Shown here in pieces: positions 26,471 to 34,190 of a stretch of DNA of 64,000 bases. The notes beneath the pieces were generated by a model. The model saw nothing but the letters and a program-made list of their open reading frames with translations, was not told the origin of the DNA and made no database searches. The stretch covers positions 342,107-406,106 of the forward strand of contig NZ_LAJG01000042.1 of NCBI RefSeq assembly GCF_000970455.1, given 5' to 3'. Each line of letters opens with the position of its first letter. Position 1 is the first letter of the stretch. This DNA is from Devosia soli. GTDB lineage: Bacteria > Pseudomonadota > Alphaproteobacteria > Rhizobiales > Devosiaceae. The position numbers were made by a program, and so were the translations under genes.

Positions 26471-27279
26471 TGACTGCCATCATGCTTTTGCGCGGCGTCT
26501 ATGCCGTCTGGCTGCGCGAGATCACACGTGCAACGCGCGACCGCGCTCAATTGATCGGAGGCGTCAGCCGCCCGCTGATCTGGCTGCTGATCCTCGGGGT
26601 TGGGCTCAATCCATATTTCCGCGGCGAGGTCTATGGCGAAGTGCGCTTCGTCATTCCCTTCACCTACCTTCAATTTCTCTTTCCCGCCGTCATCGTCCTC
26701 AACATCATGTACACCTCGATCCAGTTTGCGGTGTCCGTGATCTGGGATCGTGAATTCGGCTTCCTCCGGGAGGTTCTGGTGTCGCCTATGCCGCGCCGGC
26801 TGATCCTCCTCGGCAAGGTTTTGGGTGGGAGCACGATCGCGACGCTTCATGGCTCTCTAGTGCTGATCCTTGCGCGCTTTGCCGACGTGACCCTGTCCAT
26901 TCCCCAAATGCTGACGGCGCTCGGCTTGATGTTCGTGCTCGCTTTCGGGCTGACGAGTTTCGGGGTCATCCTGGCGGCGCGTGTTCGCAGCTTTGAAGGC
27001 TTCGGGGTGTTTTCGAACACCATTATCCTGCCGCTCTATTTCACTTCTTCCTCGGTCTTCCCGCTCGATCCGTCGCTCACCCGAACGCAGATGGTCACAG
27101 CCTATCCCGAGTGGCTGGTGTTCCTGATGCAGATCAACCCGATCACCTATGCCGTCGACGCGTTGCGCGGGGTGATCATCGGCTTCAACCAGTTCCCACC
27201 CGCCTATGGCCTCATGGTGATCTTCGGCATGGCCGTGGTGTTCTTCGTCGTCGCTCTGATCGATTTCGGCCGCTCATGA
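26470..27279 (+). CDS. ABC-2 type exporter permease
   Basis: The 269-aa protein has six hydrophobic segments of the ABC2_membrane fold. It begins with AVWLREITRATRDRAQLIGGVSRPLIWLLILG, contains WDREFGFLREVLVSPMPRRLILLGK, the conserved coupling region of NodJ/DrrB-like permeases, and ends in NPITYAVDALRGVIIGF. Start and stop overlap its neighbours (TGATG and ATGA), so ATPase, permease and the binding-protein-like gene form one translationally coupled unit. Confidence 0.92.
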   Translation: MTAIMLLRGVYAVWLREITRATRDRAQLIGGVSRPLIWLLILGVGLNPYFRGEVYGEVRFVIPFTYLQFLFPAVIVLNIMYTSIQFAVSVIWDREFGFLREVLVSPMPRRLILLGKVLGGSTIATLHGSLVLILARFADVTLSIPQMLTALGLMFVLAFGLTSFGVILAARVRSFEGFGVFSNTIILPLYFTSSSVFPLDPSLTRTQMVTAYPEWLVFLMQINPITYAVDALRGVIIGFNQFPPAYGLMVIFGMAVVFFVVALIDFGRS

Positions 27280-28097
27280 GCCGGAGCGTGGTGAATCGCT
27301 GGCGTGCTGCCGCAGTCAACCTCGGCGCAGTTATCGTGCTCCTCGTGGCAGCAAGCCTTCTGCCGCCGGATACGTCGCTCAGCGATCGCGAGCGCTCTGG
27401 CGTGCTAAAGCTCTGCGTGCCGCAAAGCTTTCCGCCGCTCGTCACCGGCGATCCGGAAATGCCGGGATATGACGTCGAATTGGCCGGAGCGATCGCTTCA
27501 GAAATGGGACTGCGTCTCCAGGTCAACACGCTTCCCGCCATAGGCCGCGATTATAATCCGCGGAACTGGTCTCTGACGCGGGCGCAGTGCGACATCATCG
27601 GCGGCGGTGTTGCCGACTCTGCGCAGACCCGTTCGTTCCTGCAGACCATCCCCACCGATAGCCGGACGGGCTGGATCGGCATCTCTGCGACCGGAACGAT
27701 GCCGGAAACCGGTAGCGTCGTGGCAGTGCTGCCAGGAACATCGGGACTTGACCGTGTGGCCCTTTCGACATGGCTGCGCAGTCAGGGTCTCCGCGGGCAG
27801 CTGGTGCGCAGTCCGGTTCAACTCAGCCAGGACCTCGCGAGTGGCGTCGCGCAGACTGCCGTCACCGAGCGATTCCTCGCCAACGGTCTCGAACTGGACC
27901 CCGCCGCCAATAAGGCGTTCTGGCTCGAATCAGACCATTTTGCGCCAGTATCCACGGCGCTCGGTTTATGGAAGGGCGACCAGACGCTGAAGCGCGCGGT
28001 CGAAGCTGCCACGACGCGGCTCGAAGCGTCCGGATCGCTCGAAAAGCTGAGGAAACGCTATGGGGTCGGGGCGGAGCTCACGCTAACAAATCCCTAA
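27276..28097 (+). CDS. XoxJ/MxaJ-like SBP_bac_3 protein, membrane-anchored
   Basis: The 273-aa protein has an N-terminal hydrophobic segment (about 13-30) and a solute-binding-protein family 3 domain. LKLCVPQSFPPLV, GYDVELAGAIASEMGLRLQV and LTRAQCDIIGGGVADS correspond to the C-x-P ... C-D-I/V pattern of quinoprotein-dehydrogenase-associated binding proteins such as XoxJ and MxaJ. These are thought to help mature or activate the quinoprotein. A signal-peptidase site is not obvious, so it may stay membrane-tethered. It is coupled to the exporter permease (ATGA). The family assignment is good; the maturation role is inferred from context. Confidence 0.8.
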   Translation: MSRSVVNRWRAAAVNLGAVIVLLVAASLLPPDTSLSDRERSGVLKLCVPQSFPPLVTGDPEMPGYDVELAGAIASEMGLRLQVNTLPAIGRDYNPRNWSLTRAQCDIIGGGVADSAQTRSFLQTIPTDSRTGWIGISATGTMPETGSVVAVLPGTSGLDRVALSTWLRSQGLRGQLVRSPVQLSQDLASGVAQTAVTERFLANGLELDPAANKAFWLESDHFAPVSTALGLWKGDQTLKRAVEAATTRLEASGSLEKLRKRYGVGAELTLTNP

Positions 28098-28250
28098 CGC
28101 ATATAGAAAAATGCTTGTCGCAAATGCGGCGTTTTCATGCCAGCTCGTCGTTGCGCTCCCACAATGCCTATGAAATAGTCAATCGCCTCCCTCGCCGCTT
28201 CGCGCCCCACGGGGGATGAAATTTTTAATCTTAATTGAAGGGAGGATACG

Positions 28251-28895
28251 GTGCCGCTAAGCCCCAAAAGCATAACCGCACGCGTAATTGTTCCGCTGAT
28301 TGCTGGATTGACGCTTATGGTCCCCGCCTATGCCGGTAGTTTTACGGCAGAGCAGGCGGAGGCCGGAGAACGCGCCTACAATTCCAACTGTGCCCAATGC
28401 CACGGCCGTCAGCTCGAAGGCCCGGAGGCTCCAGGCCTTGCCGGCCAGGACGTCATGGGCAACTGGGACACCGCCGGTGGCCTTTATGACTTCATCTCGG
28501 TTGCGATGCCGCCTTCGGCGCCGGGTCAGCTCGGTGAGGAAACCTACGTCAACATCGTTGCCTACATCATGAAGTTCAACGGTGCCGTTCCTGGCGACAC
28601 GCAGCTGACCAGCGACCGTGATTATGCCGTTTCGCTCGTCGCCGAAACCTCGGCCGGCGCGGCGAGCCAGGATGCTGCAGCGCTCGACGCCGGCGGCGCA
28701 GCTGCGCCTGCCGCTGACGCTTCAGCCGCGGCTGCTCCGGCAGAGACTGCCGTTCCGCAGGCCTATACCTGGGGCACCCAGCTTCCCGGCGGCAGCACGG
28801 AACAGCCCGCAGCAACCCCCGCTGCACCTGCCACTACATCCGTTCCCCAAGCCTATACCTGGGGCAAGGAATTGCCGACTGCCGGCGCAAAATAA
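28251..28895 (+). CDS. Periplasmic cytochrome c (XoxG-like) with a duplicated C-terminal motif
   Basis: A GTG start follows GGGAGG. The 214-aa product has a signal peptide (about 1-28), a heme site CAQCH (47-51) and a probable axial Met86 in ISVAMPPSAPG. The C-terminal third is Ala/Pro-rich and contains two near-identical motifs, VPQAYTWGTQLP (168-179) and VPQAYTWGKELP (198-209), separated by a flexible spacer. The gene lies 37 bp before the PQQ-dehydrogenase gene, so it is its likely electron acceptor. The repeated tail is not part of the heme domain and may be a docking or anchoring element. Confidence 0.9.
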   Translation: MPLSPKSITARVIVPLIAGLTLMVPAYAGSFTAEQAEAGERAYNSNCAQCHGRQLEGPEAPGLAGQDVMGNWDTAGGLYDFISVAMPPSAPGQLGEETYVNIVAYIMKFNGAVPGDTQLTSDRDYAVSLVAETSAGAASQDAAALDAGGAAAPAADASAAAAPAETAVPQAYTWGTQLPGGSTEQPAATPAAPATTSVPQAYTWGKELPTAGAK

Positions 28896-28932
28896 CCTAG
28901 CGCTGCAAAGCTGCCCTATTGAGGAGATTGCT

Positions 28933-30711
28933 ATGAAATTGAAATTGCTGCCTGTCCTGCTGGCCGCAGGCACCGCTTTTGCAACGGTGTCCGCTCCCGC
29001 ATTCGCCCAGAACGTCATCGCTGACTACGAGCCGGTCACCGCCGAGATGCTGGCCAATCCGCCGGCCGAAGAATGGCTGATGTTCCGCGGCAAGTACAAC
29101 AACCAGGGCTATAGCGAACTGGACATGATCAACAAGGACACCGTTGGTGACCTTGAACTGGCATGGGCCTGGCCGATGGCTGAAGCCGGCATCCAGGAAA
29201 CTGCGCCGCTCGTTCACGACGGCATCATGTTCCTCCAGACCAACAACAACATCGTCGAAGCGATTAACGCCGAGACAGGCGACCTGATCTGGCAGTATCG
29301 TCACGCTGTCGCCGAAATTCCGGCGAGCTGGAGCTACCAGGCCAACCAGGCCCGCCGGCAGAAGAACTCGATCGCGCTTTACGAAGACAAGGTGATCCTC
29401 ACCACCGTCGACGCCAAAATCGTCGTGCTCAACGCCGCGGACGGCAAGGTCGCCTGGGAAAAGCAGGTTCTCGACTACAACAAGGGCTATAGCTACACCG
29501 TTGGGCCGCTGATCGCCGATGGCAAGATCATCTCCGCCATTTCGGGCTGCTCAATCGCCGGCACGGCTGGCGGTTGCTACATCATGGCCCATGATGTCGA
29601 AACCGGTGACGAACTCTGGCGCTTCAACACCATCGACGATCCCGATAATCCGGCTCAGCAGGAAAGCTGGGGCGGCGTTCCGCCGGAAAATCGTTGGGGC
29701 GGTACCCCTTGGACCACCGGCGCCTATGATCCGGAAACCAACACCACGTTCTGGGGTGTCGGCATGCCTGGACCCTATGCCCAGCTGATCCGCGGTTCGG
29801 GCGATGGTTCGGTGCTCTACACCAACTCGACACTTGCCATCGACGTCGATACCGGCAAGCTCAAGTGGTACTACCAGCACCTGCCGCGCGATAACTGGGA
29901 CTTGGACTCGCCGTTCGAGCGTATGCTCGTCGATCAGGAAATCGACGGCGTCATGCACAAGATGCTCGTCACCGTCCCAGGCAAGAACGGCATCGCCTTC
30001 GCGCTCGATCGTGACACAGGCAAGTATCTCTGGAGCAAGGAAACCATCGTCCAGAACGTCGTCGACAAGATCGACGAAGACGGTACCGTCCACATCAACG
30101 AGGACCTCGTGTTCAACGCCCTCGGTGAAGAATTCCTCGTCTGCTCGTCGGTGTCGGGTGGCAAGCTCTGGCAGGCCGGTGCCTATAGCCCGCTGACCCA
30201 GGCTTACTTCGTGCCGCTGACCGAAGCCTGCAACACCGTGGCCCCGACCCAGACCGAATTCACCGCCGGCAATGCCGTGGGCTCGGTCAAGTTCGGCCCG
30301 CGCGTCCTGCCCGAAGGCATCACCGATGCCGGCCTGATGCAGGCACTCGATATCAACCCGACCCAGGGTGAATCGAAGTGGCAGTACCGCTACCGTCCGA
30401 GCCCGACCAGCTCCGTGCTGGCAACGGCTGGCGGCCTCGTTTTCGGCGGTGACGCATCGCGCGAAATAAAGGCTTGGGATCAGGAAACCGGTGAAGTCGT
30501 CTGGTCGCAGCGCCTCAACGCGCCGATCGGCGGTTACCCGATGACCTACGCCATCAATGGCGAACAGTATCTGGTGGTCCCCACCGGCTACTCGAACTCG
30601 GCAAGCTCGATCTCGTCGGCCTTCCCCGAGATCCCGTTGCCGACCGGTTCGGGCAATTCGATCTTCGTGTTCAAGCTGCCAAGCGACGCCAAGACGGCGA
30701 GCGCCAACTAA
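28933..30711 (+). CDS. PQQ-dependent alcohol dehydrogenase, lanthanide-type D-x-D motif
   Basis: The 592-aa quinoprotein has a signal peptide (to about residue 25, APAFAQ) and an eight-bladed propeller with repeated AxDxxTGxxxW docking motifs. The catalytic Asp323 is followed by Asp325 (RDNWDLDSPFER), the extra aspartate that marks lanthanide-using enzymes such as XoxF. In contrast to XoxF, MxaF and ExaA there is no vicinal Cys-Cys pair; instead Cys206 and Cys215 flank SIAGTAGG where the metal-ligand Glu region usually lies. It therefore belongs to a separate branch of PQQ dehydrogenases acting on larger alcohols. A GAGGAG ribosome binding site and a downstream UUCG terminator suggest high expression. 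Confidence 0.92.
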   Translation: MKLKLLPVLLAAGTAFATVSAPAFAQNVIADYEPVTAEMLANPPAEEWLMFRGKYNNQGYSELDMINKDTVGDLELAWAWPMAEAGIQETAPLVHDGIMFLQTNNNIVEAINAETGDLIWQYRHAVAEIPASWSYQANQARRQKNSIALYEDKVILTTVDAKIVVLNAADGKVAWEKQVLDYNKGYSYTVGPLIADGKIISAISGCSIAGTAGGCYIMAHDVETGDELWRFNTIDDPDNPAQQESWGGVPPENRWGGTPWTTGAYDPETNTTFWGVGMPGPYAQLIRGSGDGSVLYTNSTLAIDVDTGKLKWYYQHLPRDNWDLDSPFERMLVDQEIDGVMHKMLVTVPGKNGIAFALDRDTGKYLWSKETIVQNVVDKIDEDGTVHINEDLVFNALGEEFLVCSSVSGGKLWQAGAYSPLTQAYFVPLTEACNTVAPTQTEFTAGNAVGSVKFGPRVLPEGITDAGLMQALDINPTQGESKWQYRYRPSPTSSVLATAGGLVFGGDASREIKAWDQETGEVVWSQRLNAPIGGYPMTYAINGEQYLVVPTGYSNSASSISSAFPEIPLPTGSGNSIFVFKLPSDAKTASAN

Positions 30712-30729
30712 GGATCGCTACGCGTTTCG

Positions 30730-30757
30730 GAAAAGGGGCTTCGGCCCCTTTTCTCTT
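30730..30757 (+). terminator. UUCG-capped terminator/attenuator after the PQQ-dehydrogenase gene
   Basis: GAAAAGGGGC (30730-30739), loop TTCG, GCCCCTTTTC (30744-30753), then TCTTTT. It lies 60 bp after the dehydrogenase stop region and before the XoxJ-like gene, so it may limit readthrough into that gene. Confidence 0.85.
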
Positions 30758-30770
30758 TTCAAAGGATTTC

Positions 30771-31595
30771 ATGATGCTTCGTTTTCTTGCCTTTGCGATT
30801 GCGCTTTTTTCAGCCGGAACGGCCTTTGCCCAGACCGCCGGAGTACCGCCGGAAGAACTCAACAATACGCGGCGCCTTGCGGGCGACAGCATCAATGTGT
30901 GCTTTGATGTCACAAGCCTTGGCCGGCCCTTTGATGAAGATGTGGCGCGCGCCATTGGCGATGCGCTCTTTCTTGAGGTCAATGTGATCGATGGCTTCGG
31001 CGGCTTTCCGCTCAACGGCGACGGGTTCATGGATGAGCTGACGCTGGCGATGAACAATACCTGCGACGTCTTCATGGGCGTCAGCGTCTCCGCCAACTCG
31101 CCGTTTTCAGAGGCCTTTGCGCTGACGCGGCCCTATGCGTCCATTCCGTTCGTCTTCGTGGCCAGCGACCCGGCCTATCAAAGCCTGGGCGATATTCCCA
31201 AGGATCGTCCGCTCGGCACCGCCATGGCGAGCATGGGCGAGATGAACTACATCACCTGGGCGCAGCAGCAGCCGGACGGCCAGAGCTGGGTGCGCTATCC
31301 CTATGCCGACCCGGATAAGATGGCGACGCGCGTGCTCGACGGCACGATCGCCGGAATGATTGTTTGGCAGCCGGCCTTCTCACGCGTTTTGGCAGAACGT
31401 TCGGATGCCGACGCACTGCGGATCATCGACCCCTCTCCGTTGCCGGAGGCGTTCGTCAGGGTCGGGGCGCTGGTGTCGAGCCGTAACGGGTTTCTCCGCA
31501 GCCAGATGGACCAGGCCATCGATGCCCTTGTGGCCGATGGCACTATTGCGGCGCTGCTCGAAAAATACGGCTACGAAGGCAAGGCTGGCGAATAG
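30771..31595 (+). CDS. XoxJ/MxaJ-like periplasmic binding protein
   Basis: The 274-aa product has a cleavable signal peptide (LAFAIALFSAGTAFA) and a family 3 solute-binding fold. SINVCFDVTSLGRPFDEDVARAIGDALF and MNNTCDVFMGVSVSANSP follow the quinoprotein-associated pattern with the paired cysteines. It is a second, diverged copy of the same family as the gene at 27276. XoxJ-type proteins assist periplasmic quinoprotein activation. Two adjacent ATGs (30771, 30774) follow AAAGGA, and either may be used. It ends directly against the convergent gene at 31596. Confidence 0.85.
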   Translation: MMLRFLAFAIALFSAGTAFAQTAGVPPEELNNTRRLAGDSINVCFDVTSLGRPFDEDVARAIGDALFLEVNVIDGFGGFPLNGDGFMDELTLAMNNTCDVFMGVSVSANSPFSEAFALTRPYASIPFVFVASDPAYQSLGDIPKDRPLGTAMASMGEMNYITWAQQQPDGQSWVRYPYADPDKMATRVLDGTIAGMIVWQPAFSRVLAERSDADALRIIDPSPLPEAFVRVGALVSSRNGFLRSQMDQAIDALVADGTIAALLEKYGYEGKAGE

Positions 31596-32192
31596 TCAGC
31601 GCAAGAGCTGCAGGATGGCGTCCGGGCTGGGAAAGCCGAAGGCGACGATGGCGGCGATCACTACGAAAAGGCTGATCGGCTCGGCCTGTAGCAGCCGACG
31701 CTCCTCATTGGGCCATAGCGCTTGAAGCAGTGCGCCGCCAGGCAAGCCCGGCAGCGGCAAAACTGCAAGCATGGTCGAAGCCACGGTCAGCTTCTGCACC
31801 TGTTCAAGAACCAGCAGCGCGGCCGTAGCGCCCGTCGAAGGCAAAAGCAGCGCTGCACGACGCAGGAGGTCAACGCCTGGCACCAAAGCCAGCATGGCTG
31901 CCAGCCCCAAGCAGACACCGAGCACCACGCCAAGCCGCCCCAGGCGATTGGCTTTAGGGTCATACCAGATGCTCCGCACCCAGCTCACGCCAAAGAGTGC
32001 GGCCACGGCCGCACCCCAGGCCGAAACCTGGACAAATGGATTGAGCGTCAGCCGCCCATCGAATTGCGGCCGTCGATCGCCGAGAAGCCGCGCGAGAGCG
32101 GCAAGGATCGCGCCTTGCAGGGCAGCATAAATCAGCACTGCTGCCAGCCGCGAGACCAGACCACCGACACTGAGTTCTCGAAGAAACTGCAC
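31596..32192 (-). CDS. Degenerate site-2-protease-like (M50) membrane protein
   Basis: The 198-aa protein (GTG start at 32192) has five or six hydrophobic segments. The segment GDRRPQFDGRLTLNPFVQVSAWG matches the conserved M50B region that follows the zinc helix (GD-x-T-x3-GR-x-TLNP). However, the preceding helix, YAALQGAILAALARLL, lacks the HExxH zinc motif, and the later NPxPxxxLDGG is reduced to VLPLPGLPGGALL. It should therefore be proteolytically inactive. Its function is unknown, and it may act as a membrane scaffold. It converges with the XoxJ-like gene. Confidence 0.65.
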   Translation of the reverse strand: MQFLRELSVGGLVSRLAAVLIYAALQGAILAALARLLGDRRPQFDGRLTLNPFVQVSAWGAAVAALFGVSWVRSIWYDPKANRLGRLGVVLGVCLGLAAMLALVPGVDLLRRAALLLPSTGATAALLVLEQVQKLTVASTMLAVLPLPGLPGGALLQALWPNEERRLLQAEPISLFVVIAAIVAFGFPSPDAILQLLR

Positions 32193-32330
32193 GCCAACTC
32201 CATCGGACGTTCAACCATCCGCTCACCGGCGCCCCTCACAGCGGCTCCACTTCCAGTTAGCCCCTGCTCATGCCGGCGGCAAGCGCCAGCCGACGTTTCA
32301 GCGATGTCCTGCCGCGTCGAAAATCGCTCT

Positions 32331-32345
32331 TTAACCGCGTGTTAG
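32331..32345. promoter_or_regulatory. CtrA-box-like site upstream of tadD
   Basis: TTAA-N7-TTAG, one mismatch from the CtrA consensus TTAA-N7-TTAA, ends 57 bp before the tadD ATG. A TTAGGGTTAA extension overlaps it. CtrA controls Tad pili in Caulobacter; use here is inferred. Confidence 0.35.
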
Positions 32346-32402
32346 GGTTAATGATTTATTGCTCTCCTCGATGGGCAAACCGCGCCCAGGAGGAGTGCCG
32401 CC

Positions 32403-33173
32403 ATGATGCGCATCGTTCAATCCAGTCGCTCATGGCGCACCCTTCTCATCGTTGGCGTCGCCGCAATCAGCCTTTCCGCCTGCGCCTCCAATCGCGGACA
32501 GTTGGGCGCGACCGATTATGCCGGGATGCCGGCCGACCAGCGCCAGGCAACGCTGGCCGAACTGACCGGTCGCTACAAATCCAATCCGCGCGATCGCGAT
32601 ACGATTATTCTCTATGCTGCGGCGCTGCGCGCTGCCGGACAACCGCAACAAGCGTCCGCTGCGCTCGAACAGGCAATGGCCGTCTATCCCGGCGATGTTG
32701 AAATCACAGTAGCCTATGCCAAGGCACTCGCGTCGATGGGGAGTTTCGAGCAGTCGATCGCCGTCATCGATACGACTATCAGGCCCGACGCGCCGGACTG
32801 GAATGCGCTCCTCGTTAAAGGCGCCTCGCTCGACCAGTTGGGACGTCATGGCGAAGCCCGGGCGCTCTATAGTCAAGCGTCGACGATTGCGCCGGGGGAG
32901 GCATCGATCGAGGCCAATGTCGGCCTTTCCTATGCCATGACCAATGAATTGCCTGCTGCAGAGCAGCATCTGCGCCGGGCGGTCCAGATGCGCGGGGCAA
33001 CCACGCAGACGCGGCAGAACCTGGCGCTCGTTGTCGGGCTTCAGGGCCGTTTCGAGGAATGCCGCGCCATCTATGCCGCCGAATTGCCGCCCGACCAGGT
33101 GGAAGCCAACATGGCCTATGTGCGCGCGCTGCTGACCCAGCAGAACCGCTGGAACCTGATCGAAAAGAGCTGA
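32403..33173 (+). CDS. tadD: Tad pilus lipoprotein TadD (TPR repeats)
   Basis: The 256-aa protein begins with a lipoprotein signal peptide whose lipobox LSAC ends at Cys27. The remainder is a row of tetratricopeptide repeats (about 60-245), seen as ATLAELTGRYKSNPRDRDTI, YAAALRAAGQPQQASAALEQAM and YAKALASMGSFEQSIAVID. TadD is a pilotin-like lipoprotein needed for assembly or stability of the RcpA/CpaC secretin. The ribosome binding site is AGGAGGAG. The gene converges on tadC, at the end of the pilus operon. Confidence 0.9.
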   Translation: MMRIVQSSRSWRTLLIVGVAAISLSACASNRGQLGATDYAGMPADQRQATLAELTGRYKSNPRDRDTIILYAAALRAAGQPQQASAALEQAMAVYPGDVEITVAYAKALASMGSFEQSIAVIDTTIRPDAPDWNALLVKGASLDQLGRHGEARALYSQASTIAPGEASIEANVGLSYAMTNELPAAEQHLRRAVQMRGATTQTRQNLALVVGLQGRFEECRAIYAAELPPDQVEANMAYVRALLTQQNRWNLIEKS

Positions 33174-33186
33174 AAGCTGGTTCCTG

Positions 33187-34182
33187 TCAGCTGCCAGCCA
33201 TCATGCCGTTGCTCATCACCTTGATGATCGCGGGCGCCATGATCACGATGAAGAGCACCGGCAGGAAAAAGAGGATCAGCGGAACGGTCAGCTTGGGCGG
33301 CAGCGCTGCCGCCTTCTTTTCCGCTTCCATCATGCGCGTTTCGCGGCCTTCCTCGGCCATGACGCGGAGCGCCTGCCCGACCGATGTGCCATAGCGATCC
33401 GCCTGGATCAGAGCGGTCGTCACCGCCTTGACGTTATCGAGCCCGGTGCGGCGGCCGAGATTTTCATAGGCGCGGGTGCGATCTTCCAGAAAGGACAATT
33501 CGGCAGTAGTCAGCGTCAGCTCTTCGGCCAATTCGGCGCTCTGTTGGCCGATCTCCCGGGCGACGCGCTTGAACGCGTGTTCCATCGACATGCCCGCTTC
33601 GACACAAAGAAGCAGGAGATCAAGGCAATCGGGCCATGAGCGGCGGATCGAAGCCTGACGCTTCTGCGTCGCGTTGCGCAACATCAGCAGCGGCAGGTAT
33701 GAGCCGACCAGGCCTGCGCCGATGGCATAGACGAGATTGAGAAAAACCGGTCGCTCGCCGGGCACCACAAGCAGCAGGTAGACTGCGGCAAAGGCGAAGA
33801 CGACGAAAGGCGTTGCAAAGCGCTGGAACAGGAACGTCGTCAGGTGACCCTGGCCGCGATAACCGGCCATGGCGAGCTTATCGACCGTAGTTTCGTCCTG
33901 GAAGGCCTTCTTGAGATCAAGCCGATCGACAGCGCGCTTTACATAGGTTTTTGGTTCGGCATTGCGGCGGATCGTGCCACGGCCATCGCTTGCCGTGCCG
34001 CCGCGCAGGCGCGCCATTTCCTCGGCCCGCATCTTGTCGCGCTCGATGGCTACGCGCTTGATACGCTGGCGCATGTCCTGCTTGACGATCATCGACGAGC
34101 CGAAAGTGAAAACCACCGCTGCGGCCGAAATGGCAGCGAGGATGGCGATCAAGAATGCGGGCGTGGTCAGCGTCTCGATCAT
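33187..34182 (-). CDS. tadC: Tad pilus platform protein TadC
   Basis: The 331-aa inner-membrane protein has an N-terminal membrane helix, a cytosolic charged region, then the T2SSF domain: CLDLLLLCVEAGMSMEHAFKRVAREIG and GLDNVKAVTTALIQADRYGTSVGQALRVMAEEGR are the GspF/TadC signatures. A C-terminal hydrophobic stretch ends in PAIIKVMSNG. It forms the platform with TadB under the CpaF ATPase. It is the last gene of the minus-strand cpa/tad operon, 8 bp after tadB. Confidence 0.94.
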   Translation of the reverse strand: MIETLTTPAFLIAILAAISAAAVVFTFGSSMIVKQDMRQRIKRVAIERDKMRAEEMARLRGGTASDGRGTIRRNAEPKTYVKRAVDRLDLKKAFQDETTVDKLAMAGYRGQGHLTTFLFQRFATPFVVFAFAAVYLLLVVPGERPVFLNLVYAIGAGLVGSYLPLLMLRNATQKRQASIRRSWPDCLDLLLLCVEAGMSMEHAFKRVAREIGQQSAELAEELTLTTAELSFLEDRTRAYENLGRRTGLDNVKAVTTALIQADRYGTSVGQALRVMAEEGRETRMMEAEKKAAALPPKLTVPLILFFLPVLFIVIMAPAIIKVMSNGMMAGS

Positions 34183-34190
34183 CTCTGCCC

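Noticed and set aside
28618..28932. N-terminal extension of the PQQ-dehydrogenase frame into the cytochrome gene
   Set aside because: The extension is out of frame with the real cytochrome gene and would bury the signal peptide that begins at 28933 after GAGGAG.
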